Shown in pieces: positions 35,927-46,186 of a DNA stretch of 64,000 nucleotides. A program made the translations under genes and the position numbers. The stretch is from the NCBI GenBank assembly GCA_963798455.1, contig CAWCTD010000003.1, positions 124,001 through 188,000 on the forward strand. The letters are read 5' to 3'. The DNA is from CAWCTD01 sp963798455 (GTDB lineage: Bacteria > Acidobacteriota > Terriglobia > Bryobacterales > Bryobacteraceae). Within the stretch, counting starts at the first letter, position 1; each line of letters starts with the position of its first letter. The notes below the pieces were generated by a model. That model made no database searches, was not told where the DNA came from, and saw only the letters and a program-made list of their open reading frames with translations.

Positions 35927-37144
35927 ATGTATGCGATGGGTCGAGGATTTTCGATCGTGCTTGGTTCTCTTGTGGCGACGCTGTCGGCCGCAGCCATTGT
36001 TCTGAACCTTGTAGCCCCTCAGACGGCATGTCGCTTTCATCTCTGTCCTGAAACCGTGCAACTCCAGGAAGCCCGGCGCCAGATGATGCGAGGTACACCC
36101 GACGGGCTGGCCGCCTCGGTCCGCCTTTATGAACAAGCCCTCTCTCGCAACCCAGCCTCTGCCTACCGCTGGTGCGACCTAGCCGAGGCTCTGCTTGCCG
36201 CCGGCGACATAAAACAGGCTCGCCATTGCTTCTCCCAGGCCTCTCGCTTTGGTCCGAACATTCCTCCGACGCTCCTGCGAGTCGCCAGCTTCCACTTCCG
36301 GCAGCATGAGACCAGGCAGGCACTTCGGACTATGGCCCGCATTCTCGCGCTTGTCCCGGACTACGACGGTCTTCTCTTCAACTATTACGACCGCATGGGC
36401 GTGAGCGTCGCCGAGATCCTGGACTATGGCGTTCCTCCCGACCGGCGAGCGGCGCAGTCCTATTTCCGACATCTCCTGAAGACCGCCTCGCCGGCTGACG
36501 CGCAGCAAGCCTGGCAGTGGATGGGATTACACGGTTTTCGGGACGACACGATAGCGGGCGGGTATGTCGACTTCTCGCTGAAACACAGGCAGTACGAAGC
36601 TGCGGCCGAGACGTGGGCGCAGTACGCAGGCTCACGCCTGCCCGGCTACCGTCGGGCGAACTTCGTGTTCAATGGAGGGTTTGAATTCGAGCCGGTCCCC
36701 TGTCCGCTCGATTGGAGGTTTTCAGAGGTCTCTGGGGCGAGTGCGAGCAGGGACACGCAGGTTGTCCACTCTGGAAAGTCGTCGCTGCGCGTCGAATTCC
36801 TGGGAGAGGAGAATCTGAGCTACCGGCAAGTCTCTCAGTTGACGTGTGTGAGGCCTGGAAGGATGCGCTTTAGTGCCTTCGTCAGGACGGCCGGCATTAC
36901 CACGGATCAGGGCATAGGTTTCCGCATCTTTGATTCCGAATCACCGGCCCGCCTGGACCTGCGCACCAAACGCTGTCTCGGCACTACGGACTGGCAGCGG
37001 CTGCAACTGGAATTCGTGGTGCCGCCGCCAACTCGTCTCCTCGCTATCCAGGTCGCGCGTTCCTCGTCGTTGAAATTCGACAGCAAGATCGCGGGCGTCG
37101 CCTGGATTGACGACGTGGTCCTTGAGCCGGCTGCGTCGAGGTAA
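35927..37144 (+). CDS. TPR protein with C-terminal carbohydrate-binding-like domain, exopolysaccharide cluster
   Basis: 405 aa. One N-terminal membrane span (FSIVLGSLVATLSAAAIVLN), TPR-like helices at about 60-160 (YRWCDLAEALLAAGDIKQAR), and a C-terminal beta-sandwich (about 250-400: NGGFEFEPVPCPLDWRFSEV, SGKSSLRVEF, IAGVAWIDDVVLEP) like CBM4-type or galactose-binding domains. Such TPR-sandwich proteins often accompany O-antigen ligase-like genes. It runs toward the leftward cluster (17-bp gap to the FecR-like gene). The ATG at 35927 is a guess; frame opens at 35828. Confidence 0.65.
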   Translation: MYAMGRGFSIVLGSLVATLSAAAIVLNLVAPQTACRFHLCPETVQLQEARRQMMRGTPDGLAASVRLYEQALSRNPASAYRWCDLAEALLAAGDIKQARHCFSQASRFGPNIPPTLLRVASFHFRQHETRQALRTMARILALVPDYDGLLFNYYDRMGVSVAEILDYGVPPDRRAAQSYFRHLLKTASPADAQQAWQWMGLHGFRDDTIAGGYVDFSLKHRQYEAAAETWAQYAGSRLPGYRRANFVFNGGFEFEPVPCPLDWRFSEVSGASASRDTQVVHSGKSSLRVEFLGEENLSYRQVSQLTCVRPGRMRFSAFVRTAGITTDQGIGFRIFDSESPARLDLRTKRCLGTTDWQRLQLEFVVPPPTRLLAIQVARSSSLKFDSKIAGVAWIDDVVLEPAASR

Positions 37145-37160
37145 TCGGGCCGATACGGGA

Positions 37161-37793
37161 CTATGGGCGGCTCGGCGAGACGGGAGTTGGCTTCTCTTCT
37201 CTGGCAACGCCCAAGCCGACTGCGGTAGCGGCGCCCGCAGCGCCAGCGACTCCCATTACAACCAGCGCCTTCGTCTTGCCGCTCCACGACTTGGCGACAC
37301 TGGCAGGCATCCCGGAGCAGGCGCAGCTTCCGCCTTGGTCGATCCGCACCGCGCCCGTAGTCGCCACTGCGTGCACCCTGTCCGGTATCTCGATCGTCAC
37401 CGTTCCCTCCGAGAGCGGCTCTAGCTTCACTGGCCGCCCCTGTGCGCAGACTAGGATCTGAGCGCTCGCGGCTGCGTTGAAATGTACCCCGCCCTGCGAT
37501 AGGCAGAGCACCGTTCGGGCTCCCTGCCGATCCGTCCAAATGTGCGACTTCGGCTCCGCCGTGAGGCTGCTCCTGTCATTCAAAAGGATGGTCGCAGGGG
37601 CGTCGCCGGTGACAATCTCGTCGCCGCTCGTGAGCGGCAGAGACTGGCCGGGAGCGGGCACGGGATTCCCACTCAAAGTGAATGGTCCGAAACTCGACAC
37701 GGTTCCTATGTCATCGGCCCCGCAGATCGTGCCAGGAAAAACCAGCGCAGAGCCAAGAACGGTCACTGAAAGCATCTCTAAAAGCATCTTCAT
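37161..37793 (-). CDS. FecR-like secreted protein with C-terminal glycine zipper
   Basis: 210 aa, signal peptide (1-25, cut near GTICGA), FecR-like fold (SGDEIVTGDAPATILLNDRS, ILVCAQGRPVKLEPLSEGTV), then a hydrophobic Gly/Ala segment (about 173-195, ALVVMGVAGAAGAATAVGLG) that can anchor it. GAGGAG sits eight bases before the ATG. It is the last gene of the leftward exopolysaccharide cluster. Regulation of the surface polymer is inferred from position only. Confidence 0.7.
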   Translation of the reverse strand: MKMLLEMLSVTVLGSALVFPGTICGADDIGTVSSFGPFTLSGNPVPAPGQSLPLTSGDEIVTGDAPATILLNDRSSLTAEPKSHIWTDRQGARTVLCLSQGGVHFNAAASAQILVCAQGRPVKLEPLSEGTVTIEIPDRVHAVATTGAVRIDQGGSCACSGMPASVAKSWSGKTKALVVMGVAGAAGAATAVGLGVAREEKPTPVSPSRP

Positions 37794-37805
37794 TGGGTAG
37801 TCTCC

Positions 37806-39104
37806 TCAATAATTGGGATCGATGGTCGTCAGACCACTGATCCAGGCCACCGTTATGAGGTTGGCCGGTATGTACAGGTTGAAATCCACGAAGCTGTGCA
37901 GTGCCATGGCTGCCAGTGCCCCAACGGCGGCCGCCGCGAGCGGCCGCCGTGCGCCGCAAACGGCCCTGCGCAGGATGAGCCCCGCCAGCAGCGCACACAA
38001 CGCAAAACCTGGCGTTCCCAATTCCGCGAGCCCTTGCAGGTAATCGTCGTGTGCGTAGTCCACCGTCTGCATCGGCGCCACCTGTTTGTACTTCAGGAAC
38101 GCCGCTTCGTACCCTCCCAGGCCGCAACCGAACACGGGATAAGCGGCCACCACCTGCCCCGATTCACGCCATATCCGCATGCGCGTGTCGGCCGTGATTT
38201 CGTCCGTCGCTGCGAGTTGCGCGAACCGTGCAATCAACTGGTCTGGCGGCAGATACATGAACAGAAGTGCCAAAACCGCGACGCCTCCCCCTGCCGCTGT
38301 CAGCAGCCATTTCCTCTGCCCTTCCGCGCGCCCGACGCGGATTCTTTTCACCGCAAAGACTGTGCCCGCCACTCCCAATCCGAACAGCGCCGCCGCAAAG
38401 CCCATCCTCGAAAACGAGTAGATGATTCCGGCCAGAATCAGTGCGGCCGCCGCCAGGGCCGCGCTGGCTTTGATCGCTGGACCGAGAGGAGTGCGGCGAC
38501 GCGGGCCGGGGGAGCGCATGGTGGTGACAGCCAGCGCCACGGAGAACGGCAGCGCCATCTCGAGAAATCCTGCGAAGTGGTTGCGGTTCACATATGTACC
38601 GTGGGCCACACCGGCCGGCGCGTTGGAGTAGAACTGAGCCAGTCCCAGGGCCGCCTCGAGCACTGCGATCGCTACTATGGGCATCATCGCCATCCACCAG
38701 CGCTTCTCCAACCGCCAAGCCGCCTCTCGAATCATCAGAAACGTCAATGCACACGCCCCGATCGTCGTCACCTGTAACAGTGTTTCGCCCGGTGAGACCG
38801 TGAGAGGCGCCCACCCGCCCCCGGCGGCCGCGGCTATTTCGGCCCGTTCGGGCGACATCAGTCGCAACGCTGCCAGCGGCAATGGCACGAGTTGGAAGAC
38901 GCTGTAGGCTATGAGCAGTACGAGCGGCCACCGCACCCAAGGATCGAGCTGCGGAGCCAGGTCGTACCGCCGCGTCCGCAGGAAGTAGACAGCCGCAGTC
39001 GCACCCAACAATAGCGAGACGATGTCCCGATCCACGGACAGCACACCACCGTAGCGGATCAGGGCGTACGCCAGAGACGTGCTCAGGATCAGTAGGAGTG
39101 CCAC
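37806..39104 (-). CDS. O-antigen ligase-family membrane protein
   Basis: 432 aa with about 10-12 membrane spans and a large periplasmic loop before the last spans, holding DYAHDDYLQGLAELGTPGF, the Wzy_C/WaaL signature (His with DxxQ..E.G..G). Such enzymes join glycan chains to lipid A, proteins or each other. It is one of two Wzy/WaaL-like proteins in the cluster (the other at 49761), so one may polymerise and the other ligate. Leftward, 12 bp before the FecR-like gene. Confidence 0.85.
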   Translation of the reverse strand: MALLLILSTSLAYALIRYGGVLSVDRDIVSLLLGATAAVYFLRTRRYDLAPQLDPWVRWPLVLLIAYSVFQLVPLPLAALRLMSPERAEIAAAAGGGWAPLTVSPGETLLQVTTIGACALTFLMIREAAWRLEKRWWMAMMPIVAIAVLEAALGLAQFYSNAPAGVAHGTYVNRNHFAGFLEMALPFSVALAVTTMRSPGPRRRTPLGPAIKASAALAAAALILAGIIYSFSRMGFAAALFGLGVAGTVFAVKRIRVGRAEGQRKWLLTAAGGGVAVLALLFMYLPPDQLIARFAQLAATDEITADTRMRIWRESGQVVAAYPVFGCGLGGYEAAFLKYKQVAPMQTVDYAHDDYLQGLAELGTPGFALCALLAGLILRRAVCGARRPLAAAAVGALAAMALHSFVDFNLYIPANLITVAWISGLTTIDPNY

Positions 39105-39130
39105 AGTCGCATCCAGTCAATCGTCACGGG

Positions 39131-39448
39131 CTACGACCTGAATACCTGTACCAGGATCCGCCGGAAGTTCGAGTGTCTCAGGACGCGGAGCTCGGAGCGC
39201 ATCATGATCAAAATCAAGCTCAGCGCGGAGAAACCCTGCAGCAAGATGTAAAACTTGAACCGCGGAGACCACGGAGCGAAGCCGTTCGCCCCGTTCAGGG
39301 ATGCGAAAACCCGCGTGCTCCACACCATCAACCACAGCGCCCCATCAAGGGACGCGAATCTCTTATGCATCAAGATCAGCAAGACGAAGAAGACAGCGGT
39401 CAACCCGCCTTCTGATATGAGGATGGGATTGAGAACCATGGTCATCAC
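39131..39448 (-). CDS. Small membrane protein
   Basis: 105 aa with hydrophobic spans at about 5-27, 33-52 and 67-83 (ILISEGGLTAVFFVLLILMH, FYILLQGFSALSLILIMMRS). No family known to me. It lies 26 bp upstream of the O-antigen ligase gene, same strand. Confidence 0.55.
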   Translation of the reverse strand: MMTMVLNPILISEGGLTAVFFVLLILMHKRFASLDGALWLMVWSTRVFASLNGANGFAPWSPRFKFYILLQGFSALSLILIMMRSELRVLRHSNFRRILVQVFRS

Positions 39449-39527
39449 TGTTTCCCCCTCGGCTGTTTATCACTTCGCACCTTTTTCAATCCTCTTGTGT
39501 GCTTTAGTCTTGGGTCTTGCATATCCT

Positions 39528-41441
39528 TTACCCTCCCGCCACCGCGCTCAGCACTGCTCTGTCCTCTGCCATAGCCTCCCGCAGCAGGTGTGCGCTGGGG
39601 TTGTATTCCGGCACAACTTCCTTCAGCCAAAGGATCAGGTCCCGTATGTCCCGATCCGCGCAGATCTGCCGCAACGCCAGCAGCCGCTCGTTTATCTCCT
39701 CGAACGGCATGGCCGGTCCGGCGAAAGTCTTGATCTTCTCGTGCAACGTGGGCACGGTTGACTCCTCGAACGCGCTCAGCTCCTCGTACAGCTTCTCTCC
39801 CGGCCGGGGACCGGTGAACTCGATCTGAACATCCACGTCCGGCCGCAACCCCGACAAGCGGATCAGGTTCCGCGCCAGGTCCACGATCTTTACCGGCTGG
39901 CCCATGTTCAGCACGAAGATCTCGCCCCCCTTTCCCATGCACGATGCCTGCAGCACCAGTTGCACCGCCTCCGGGATCGTCATGAAGTACCGCTGCATAT
40001 CCGGGTGAGTGACCGTCACCGGCCCCCCCGCGGCGACCTGTTGCTTGAAAACCGGAATCACGCTGCCGTTGGACCCCAGCACGTTCCCGAACCGCACCGC
40101 CACGAACCTTGTCCCTCCGTTCTGCAGCGACTGCACGGCCAGTTCGGCAAAGCGTTTCGTCGCTCCCATGACGCTCGTCGGCCGCACGGCTTTGTCCGTC
40201 GAGATCTGTACAAAATCCGCCGTGCCATGCTCGGCGGCGGCCATGGCCACGTTGAACGTTCCGAAAACGTTGTTTTCGATCGCCTCGAACGCGTGCCGCT
40301 CCATCATCGGCACGTGCTTGTACGCGGCGGCGTGGTACACGATGGCCGGCGCATGCTTCCGGAAGACCTCCGCCAGCCTGAGTTTGCCCTGCACGCTCCC
40401 GATCTCCGCATGAAAGCGCACCTCGGGGAACTGCTGTTGCATCTGGTGCTCGAGGTGGAACAGCGGCGTTTCGCCCACTTCAAACCCAACGATGGCCGCC
40501 GGCCGGAAGCGCGCGATCTGACGGCACAACTCGGACCCGATGGATCCCGCCGCCCCCGTGACCAGCACTACCTTGCCCTCGAGCTTTCCTCTGATCCGCT
40601 GCTCGTCCAGGCGCACCGGGCTCCGGCCGAGCAGGTCTTCCATCGCCACCTCCCGTATCTGCCCCGCCAGGCCGTTGCCTTCGATGACCTCGCCCAGTCC
40701 CGGCACCGTCTTGCACTTCAGCCCCGCCGCATGGCACTGCTCCAGGATCCTAGTCATCTCCGTGCCGCTCGCCGAAGGAATGGCGATCAGGATTTCCTCC
40801 ACGGAGTGTTTCCGCGCCAGCACCGGCAGTTCCTTGCCTCCGCCCAACACCGGCCTGCCTTGAATCCGTACGCCCAACTTCGCCGGATGATCGTCGATGA
40901 AGCCGCACACCCTGTACGGCAGCCTTGAGTTGTTCTTGATCTCTCGCAGCAGCGTTATGCCCGCTTCACCCGCGCCGTAAATCAGGGTCCTCTTCGCCGC
41001 CCGGTTTTGCCGGTTTTGCGCTGTCGCCTCCGCAATCATTCGCACTGTCAATCGCGCCCCGGCTGAGGCCAGGATGCAAAGTATCAGATCGAGCAGGTAA
41101 ATCGAGCGCGGGAACCTTGGCGGCGCGAAGTTAACGATGACCGCGGCGCTTAAAGCCGAGCCTGCGAAGTTCACCAGCCCGATCCGCGCCATGTCCCACA
41201 CGGACACATACCGCCACCAACCCCGGTCCAGGCCCCCAATTCGGAACACAACGCTCTTCACGATGATCCAGATGGGAATGGCACAGAACAGGTGGGGCAG
41301 AAAGCGCGTGGGGATGCTCAGGTCGAAGCGCAGCAAGAACGCGGCCAGGCCCGACAAGGCGAAGATCCCTATCTGGACCGCCGATGCAGCCAGCCTGTGC
41401 AGTGTACCTAGTTTCTCAAGTCTACGTGTTGCTCTATGCAT
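39528..41441 (-). CDS. Nucleotide-sugar 4,6-dehydratase, PglF/WbpM/CapD family
   Basis: 637 aa. Four N-terminal spans (about 15-130), a CoA-binding-like Rossmann domain (LIYGAGEAGITLLRE, about 157), and the SDR dehydratase domain (VTGAAGSIGSELCRQ, about 300). The active site has the family's Met-for-Tyr version (SVMGATKR, after QISTDKAVRP). It turns UDP-GlcNAc into the UDP-4-keto-6-deoxy sugar, first step to bacillosamine or QuiNAc. The start at 41441 (AGAGAAGC before it) is preferred over 41525, which lies inside the zinc-ribbon gene. Works with the aminotransferase (41611) and acetyltransferase (45482). Confidence 0.88.
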   Translation of the reverse strand: MHRATRRLEKLGTLHRLAASAVQIGIFALSGLAAFLLRFDLSIPTRFLPHLFCAIPIWIIVKSVVFRIGGLDRGWWRYVSVWDMARIGLVNFAGSALSAAVIVNFAPPRFPRSIYLLDLILCILASAGARLTVRMIAEATAQNRQNRAAKRTLIYGAGEAGITLLREIKNNSRLPYRVCGFIDDHPAKLGVRIQGRPVLGGGKELPVLARKHSVEEILIAIPSASGTEMTRILEQCHAAGLKCKTVPGLGEVIEGNGLAGQIREVAMEDLLGRSPVRLDEQRIRGKLEGKVVLVTGAAGSIGSELCRQIARFRPAAIVGFEVGETPLFHLEHQMQQQFPEVRFHAEIGSVQGKLRLAEVFRKHAPAIVYHAAAYKHVPMMERHAFEAIENNVFGTFNVAMAAAEHGTADFVQISTDKAVRPTSVMGATKRFAELAVQSLQNGGTRFVAVRFGNVLGSNGSVIPVFKQQVAAGGPVTVTHPDMQRYFMTIPEAVQLVLQASCMGKGGEIFVLNMGQPVKIVDLARNLIRLSGLRPDVDVQIEFTGPRPGEKLYEELSAFEESTVPTLHEKIKTFAGPAMPFEEINERLLALRQICADRDIRDLILWLKEVVPEYNPSAHLLREAMAEDRAVLSAVAGG

Positions 41442-41610
41442 GCTTCTCTGCTTTCCGCGCCAATTCGGTAAGCCCTTGCGTTCAATAGCCGGAAGAACTC
41501 GCGGCAGGCCGGACATAATCCCCATTCTTCAACGGGAACGCCGCACCGCACGCACGGTTTCCACCTGCGTGTCACCGGCCGAAGGACTCTCTTGGTCTGT
41601 CCGGCATGGC

Positions 41611-41614
<4 letters not shown>
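41408..41614 (-). CDS. Small zinc-ribbon protein between pglE- and pglF-like genes
   Basis: 68 aa with two CxxC pairs, CVRC (about 21-24) and CPAC (about 34-37), in a short ribbon, then a helix (REFFRLLNARAYRIG). The GTG start overlaps the stop of the aminotransferase gene (GTGA), so translation is probably coupled. It overlaps the start of the dehydratase by 34 bp. Function unknown. Confidence 0.5.
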
Positions 41615-42801
<1,187 letters not shown>

Positions 42802-42835
42802 TGCCTTGTCTGCTTCTTGGAGCTGGTCGGGACTG

Positions 42836-43879
42836 TTACACCTCCGCAGCGGCTACCCTGGCTGTTTCGGTCGGAGGCACGGTGGGCAAGGCGGCTACCG
42901 TCCAGCCCCCTGCCAGGTGGGTCGCAAATCGACCTCCCAGGAAATGATCTACCTCCGCGAGTTCCTCATCGCTCCAACGGAACGAAGCAGCGTTGGCCAG
43001 ATCTTTGATCTGTTCCGGCTTCCGGACACCGACAATGGCCCCCGTTACCGCGGGGTGACGCAGCACCCAGGCCACCGCCAGTTCTCCCGCCGTGCGCTGG
43101 TGTCGCCAAGCGATACTCCGGATGAGTTCCACCAACTCAAGATTCCTGGACAACCGAGGCTCCCTGAAGTCCGCAATGTCACGCCTGCAATCGTTCTTGG
43201 GAAGGTTGGCAATGGTCCGGCGTGTCATTCTCCCTGAAAGAAGGCCACTCTTCATCGGTGAGTACACAATGACGCCAATTCCGCTGGCTTCCGCATACGG
43301 CAAGAGATCACGCTCGGCTTCACGAGCCAGCAACGAGTAAGGAGGTTGCAACGCAGTGACGGGAGCAATGCGGCGCACGAGGTCCAACTGCCCGATGTTG
43401 TAGTTGGAGGCGCCAATCCATCTGACCTTGCCCTCTTCCTTCAACTCGGCCATTGTGGCCCACCCTTCCTCGAGTTCATCGTCCGGCCACGGCCAGTGCA
43501 TCTGGTATAGGTCGATGCGGTCAATCTTGAGCCTGCGGAGACTGGCCTCAACTTCCCGCCTCAACGAGTCGCGTTTCAGCGACGATGAGATGACTCCGTG
43601 ACTATCCCAGAGGCGCGAACACTTGGTGAAGATGAGCGGCTTAGGCGAGATTCCCTCCAGGGCGCGTGCAACGACCTCCTCCGAATGCCCGAAGCCATAC
43701 AAAGCCGCTGTGTCGATCCAATTCACGCCCAGATCGAGAGCACGTCGTATCGTGGCGATCGATTCTTCGTCATCCTGCGCTCCCAGGCCGAACTTCCACT
43801 TTCCCCCTCCCATGGCCCACCCGCCAATGCCAATAGGAGTGATGTACAGGTCGCTGTCACCTAACCTCGTCAGTTTCAT
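42836..43879 (-). CDS. Aldo/keto reductase
   Basis: 347 aa, TIM-barrel NADPH-dependent reductase. Seen: catalytic Asp and Tyr in NWIDTAALYGFGHSEE, catalytic His in LYQMHWPWPD, and the NADP loop near VGVRKPEQIKDLANA. Close to the yajO/perakine-reductase-like group (LGDSDLYITPIGIGGWAMGG). Its substrate in this cluster could be a keto-sugar or aldehyde; not resolvable. Same strand and close spacing as its neighbours. Confidence 0.88.
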   Translation of the reverse strand: MKLTRLGDSDLYITPIGIGGWAMGGGKWKFGLGAQDDEESIATIRRALDLGVNWIDTAALYGFGHSEEVVARALEGISPKPLIFTKCSRLWDSHGVISSSLKRDSLRREVEASLRRLKIDRIDLYQMHWPWPDDELEEGWATMAELKEEGKVRWIGASNYNIGQLDLVRRIAPVTALQPPYSLLAREAERDLLPYAEASGIGVIVYSPMKSGLLSGRMTRRTIANLPKNDCRRDIADFREPRLSRNLELVELIRSIAWRHQRTAGELAVAWVLRHPAVTGAIVGVRKPEQIKDLANAASFRWSDEELAEVDHFLGGRFATHLAGGWTVAALPTVPPTETARVAAAEV

Positions 43880-43913
43880 GAATTCACTGCTCCTTCATTT
43901 CCCTGGGCTTGCA

Positions 43914-45485
43914 TCACTGCAATCTGCCCGTGCACTCACCCGTGGTAGCGTAAAGAGCGGGACCGATTTCCATCGTGTCCAGGGGGCTCTTAACCAGCGG
44001 TTGGAAACCCATTTGGGCCAACACGTCACGGTCAACGTCGACACCCGGGGCCACCTCCGTGACGATCCAACCCTCGCGAGTGAGCTGCATCACACAACGT
44101 TCAGTGAGGACCAGTACGTCCTGGCCGTGAGCCACGCCCGCACTCGCATTTAAAGTGACCTGTTCCACGTGCTCGACGAATTTTCGAATGCTTCCGTTCT
44201 TCCGGATTGTCAGACACCCAGCCCGGCACTCGACCTCCAACCCCTTCGCGTTGAACGTCCCGCATAACAAGAGCCGCTTTGCTCCTTGGGCAATGTCAAT
44301 GAACCCGCCACAGCCAACGATCCGTCCACCGAATCTGCTGACATTCACGTGTCCACGGCCGTCGATCTCCGCGAAGCCGAGGACTGCGGTCTCGACGCCT
44401 CCCCCTTCGTAGTAGTTGAACTGATCGTCCTGGCGCAGGATGGACGCCGGGCACGCTGCAATGCCAAAATCAGGGGCTGGAGCTCCGACACCGCCATTGA
44501 CACCCGACTCGAATGTTACATGGATTCTCGTTGTCGACCTACCTCCCGCCAGCAACCCCGGCACTACCTCCGGCAGGCCGGATCCGATGTTAACGACTTG
44601 CCCATCGCGGAGCAGGTCCAGTGCCCGCCTGCCGATGATCTGCAACGTCACGTCGCTTCTGAGAGTCGGCGCCTCCAGCTCCTGGACGGCGTCGCCGCTA
44701 TAAAGAGGGTTGAACATAGCGTTGACGCACTGCCGGTGTTGCCGATCTGGCTCCTGGGCTGGCACGATGAAGTCGACCAAGTGAGAGGGAACATCGATCT
44801 GTTTCGGATGCAGCCGAGTTTGCACCACGCGTTCGACTTGTGCGATGACCATACCCCCGCTGTTTCGGGTAGCCATGGCCAGGGGCAGCCATTCCAGTTT
44901 GACCGCCTCCTTCTCCGCAGAGAGATTGCCACAAGTGTCTGCTGAGGTCAGTCGGAGCAGACACACATCAATGGGAAGCGACTTGTACAACACGTAGTCC
45001 TGCCCATCGATCTCCACGACCAAATTCAAGAGCTGCTGGGTGACCGCATTCATCCTGCCGCCCCCATTCCTCGGATCCACAAAGGTGCCAAGACCGGTCC
45101 GCGTCAGGACGCCCGGCTGGGCGGCAGAAATAGCGTGGTATAAGCGAGTCATGACTCCCTGTGGCCAGTTGTAAGCTTCGATCTTGTTTTGCTCGACGAG
45201 GCGGGCGAGATTAGGCGTGACACCAAAAAAACCACCGATGACTCTCTTCAACAGCCCGGGAGATGCAAGGCAGTCCAGGCCCGTGCCATCGTTGTTCCCT
45301 TGTGCGCTCGAGAACAGTAGGGTCAGGTCGCGGGGCGCACCTGTGCTCGCATGGCGAGAGCCCAAGGCCGCCAAGAGGCTCTCCGGCGCGCCTGCATAGC
45401 GAAAGCCCGACGAAGCCAGGGTCATGCCGTTGTCGATTTGGGCGACTGCCTCGTGGGCGGTGCAAATTCTCGGTGTAGGTTTCAT
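43914..45485 (-). CDS. Fused acyl-CoA:carboxylate CoA-transferase (family I)
   Basis: 523 aa with both alpha and beta halves fused, as in propionate/acetate CoA-transferases. Alpha: MTLASSGFRYAGAPESLLAA and the loop GLGTFVDPRNGGGRMN. Beta: VNIGSGLPEVVPGLLA and the catalytic Glu in VTFESGVNGGVGAPA. It swaps CoA between acyl-CoA and a free acid. The ATG at 45485 overlaps the acetyltransferase stop (ATGA). This is not a usual exopolysaccharide enzyme; it may supply an acyl-CoA for a sugar N- or O-acyl group. That link is inferred from position. Confidence 0.85.
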   Translation of the reverse strand: MKPTPRICTAHEAVAQIDNGMTLASSGFRYAGAPESLLAALGSRHASTGAPRDLTLLFSSAQGNNDGTGLDCLASPGLLKRVIGGFFGVTPNLARLVEQNKIEAYNWPQGVMTRLYHAISAAQPGVLTRTGLGTFVDPRNGGGRMNAVTQQLLNLVVEIDGQDYVLYKSLPIDVCLLRLTSADTCGNLSAEKEAVKLEWLPLAMATRNSGGMVIAQVERVVQTRLHPKQIDVPSHLVDFIVPAQEPDRQHRQCVNAMFNPLYSGDAVQELEAPTLRSDVTLQIIGRRALDLLRDGQVVNIGSGLPEVVPGLLAGGRSTTRIHVTFESGVNGGVGAPAPDFGIAACPASILRQDDQFNYYEGGGVETAVLGFAEIDGRGHVNVSRFGGRIVGCGGFIDIAQGAKRLLLCGTFNAKGLEVECRAGCLTIRKNGSIRKFVEHVEQVTLNASAGVAHGQDVLVLTERCVMQLTREGWIVTEVAPGVDVDRDVLAQMGFQPLVKSPLDTMEIGPALYATTGECTGRLQ

Positions 45486-46165
45486 GCGCACCTCGTGGTC
45501 ACTTCGCGCGGTTCGGTCAACTCCGGCGTGCTGTAGCGTCGCCGTATGACCTTGGCCGGTACACCCACGGCGACCACGTCATCAGGGAGATCGCTGATCA
45601 CGGCTGAACCGATGCCGACGACTGTCCCTCGGCCGATCTTGATGTGCGGCTGCAGTACGGCGCCAACGCCAATCAGCGCACGGGGACCGACATGGACATG
45701 TCCCCCGAATACAACGCCTCCGGCTATGAGAGCGCCGCGCTCGACGATACTGTGGTGTGAGATGACGCAGGAGCCGCCAAGGAACACGCAGTCACCTATT
45801 CGTGCGAGCGGGTGGACAGCCACTCCCATCTCGACGATCACGCCCGCGCCGAACTGGGCCGTGTCATCGATCATGGCCTGGGGGTGAACGGCATTGACGA
45901 TGGTGTACCCACAGTTGAGCAGCCGGTCGTTGACCTCCAGCCGGATTTCGTTATTCCCAATTGCGGCGATCGCCCCCTCGACTCCGTGGTCACGCAAGAC
46001 GCTGAGTGCCGGCTGTCCTGCCAAGACTGGAACTCCGCACAACTGGGTCCCCTGCTTGTGAAGGTCATCGTCCACAAATGCGGCAACTTCATGTACCTCG
46101 GCTCGTTTGACGATATGGAACGCCTGAATACCGTTCTCACCTGCGCCGAATATGAGGATTTTCAT
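45482..46165 (-). CDS. Sugar O/N-acetyltransferase, PglD-like
   Basis: 227 aa. N-terminal Rossmann-like sugar-nucleotide domain (MKILIFGAGENGIQAFHIVK) and C-terminal left-handed beta-helix of hexapeptides (about 95-205: VIVEMGVAVHPLARIGDCVF, catalytic His in SHHSIVERG, RGTVVGIGSAVISDLP). This is the layout of PglD/NeuD-type enzymes acetylating a 4-amino sugar. It follows the priming transferase by 21 bp and is coupled to the CoA-transferase by ATGA. Confidence 0.9.
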   Translation of the reverse strand: MKILIFGAGENGIQAFHIVKRAEVHEVAAFVDDDLHKQGTQLCGVPVLAGQPALSVLRDHGVEGAIAAIGNNEIRLEVNDRLLNCGYTIVNAVHPQAMIDDTAQFGAGVIVEMGVAVHPLARIGDCVFLGGSCVISHHSIVERGALIAGGVVFGGHVHVGPRALIGVGAVLQPHIKIGRGTVVGIGSAVISDLPDDVVAVGVPAKVIRRRYSTPELTEPREVTTRCA

Positions 46166-46186
46166 TGAGTGCTCCAAGTTGCTCCG

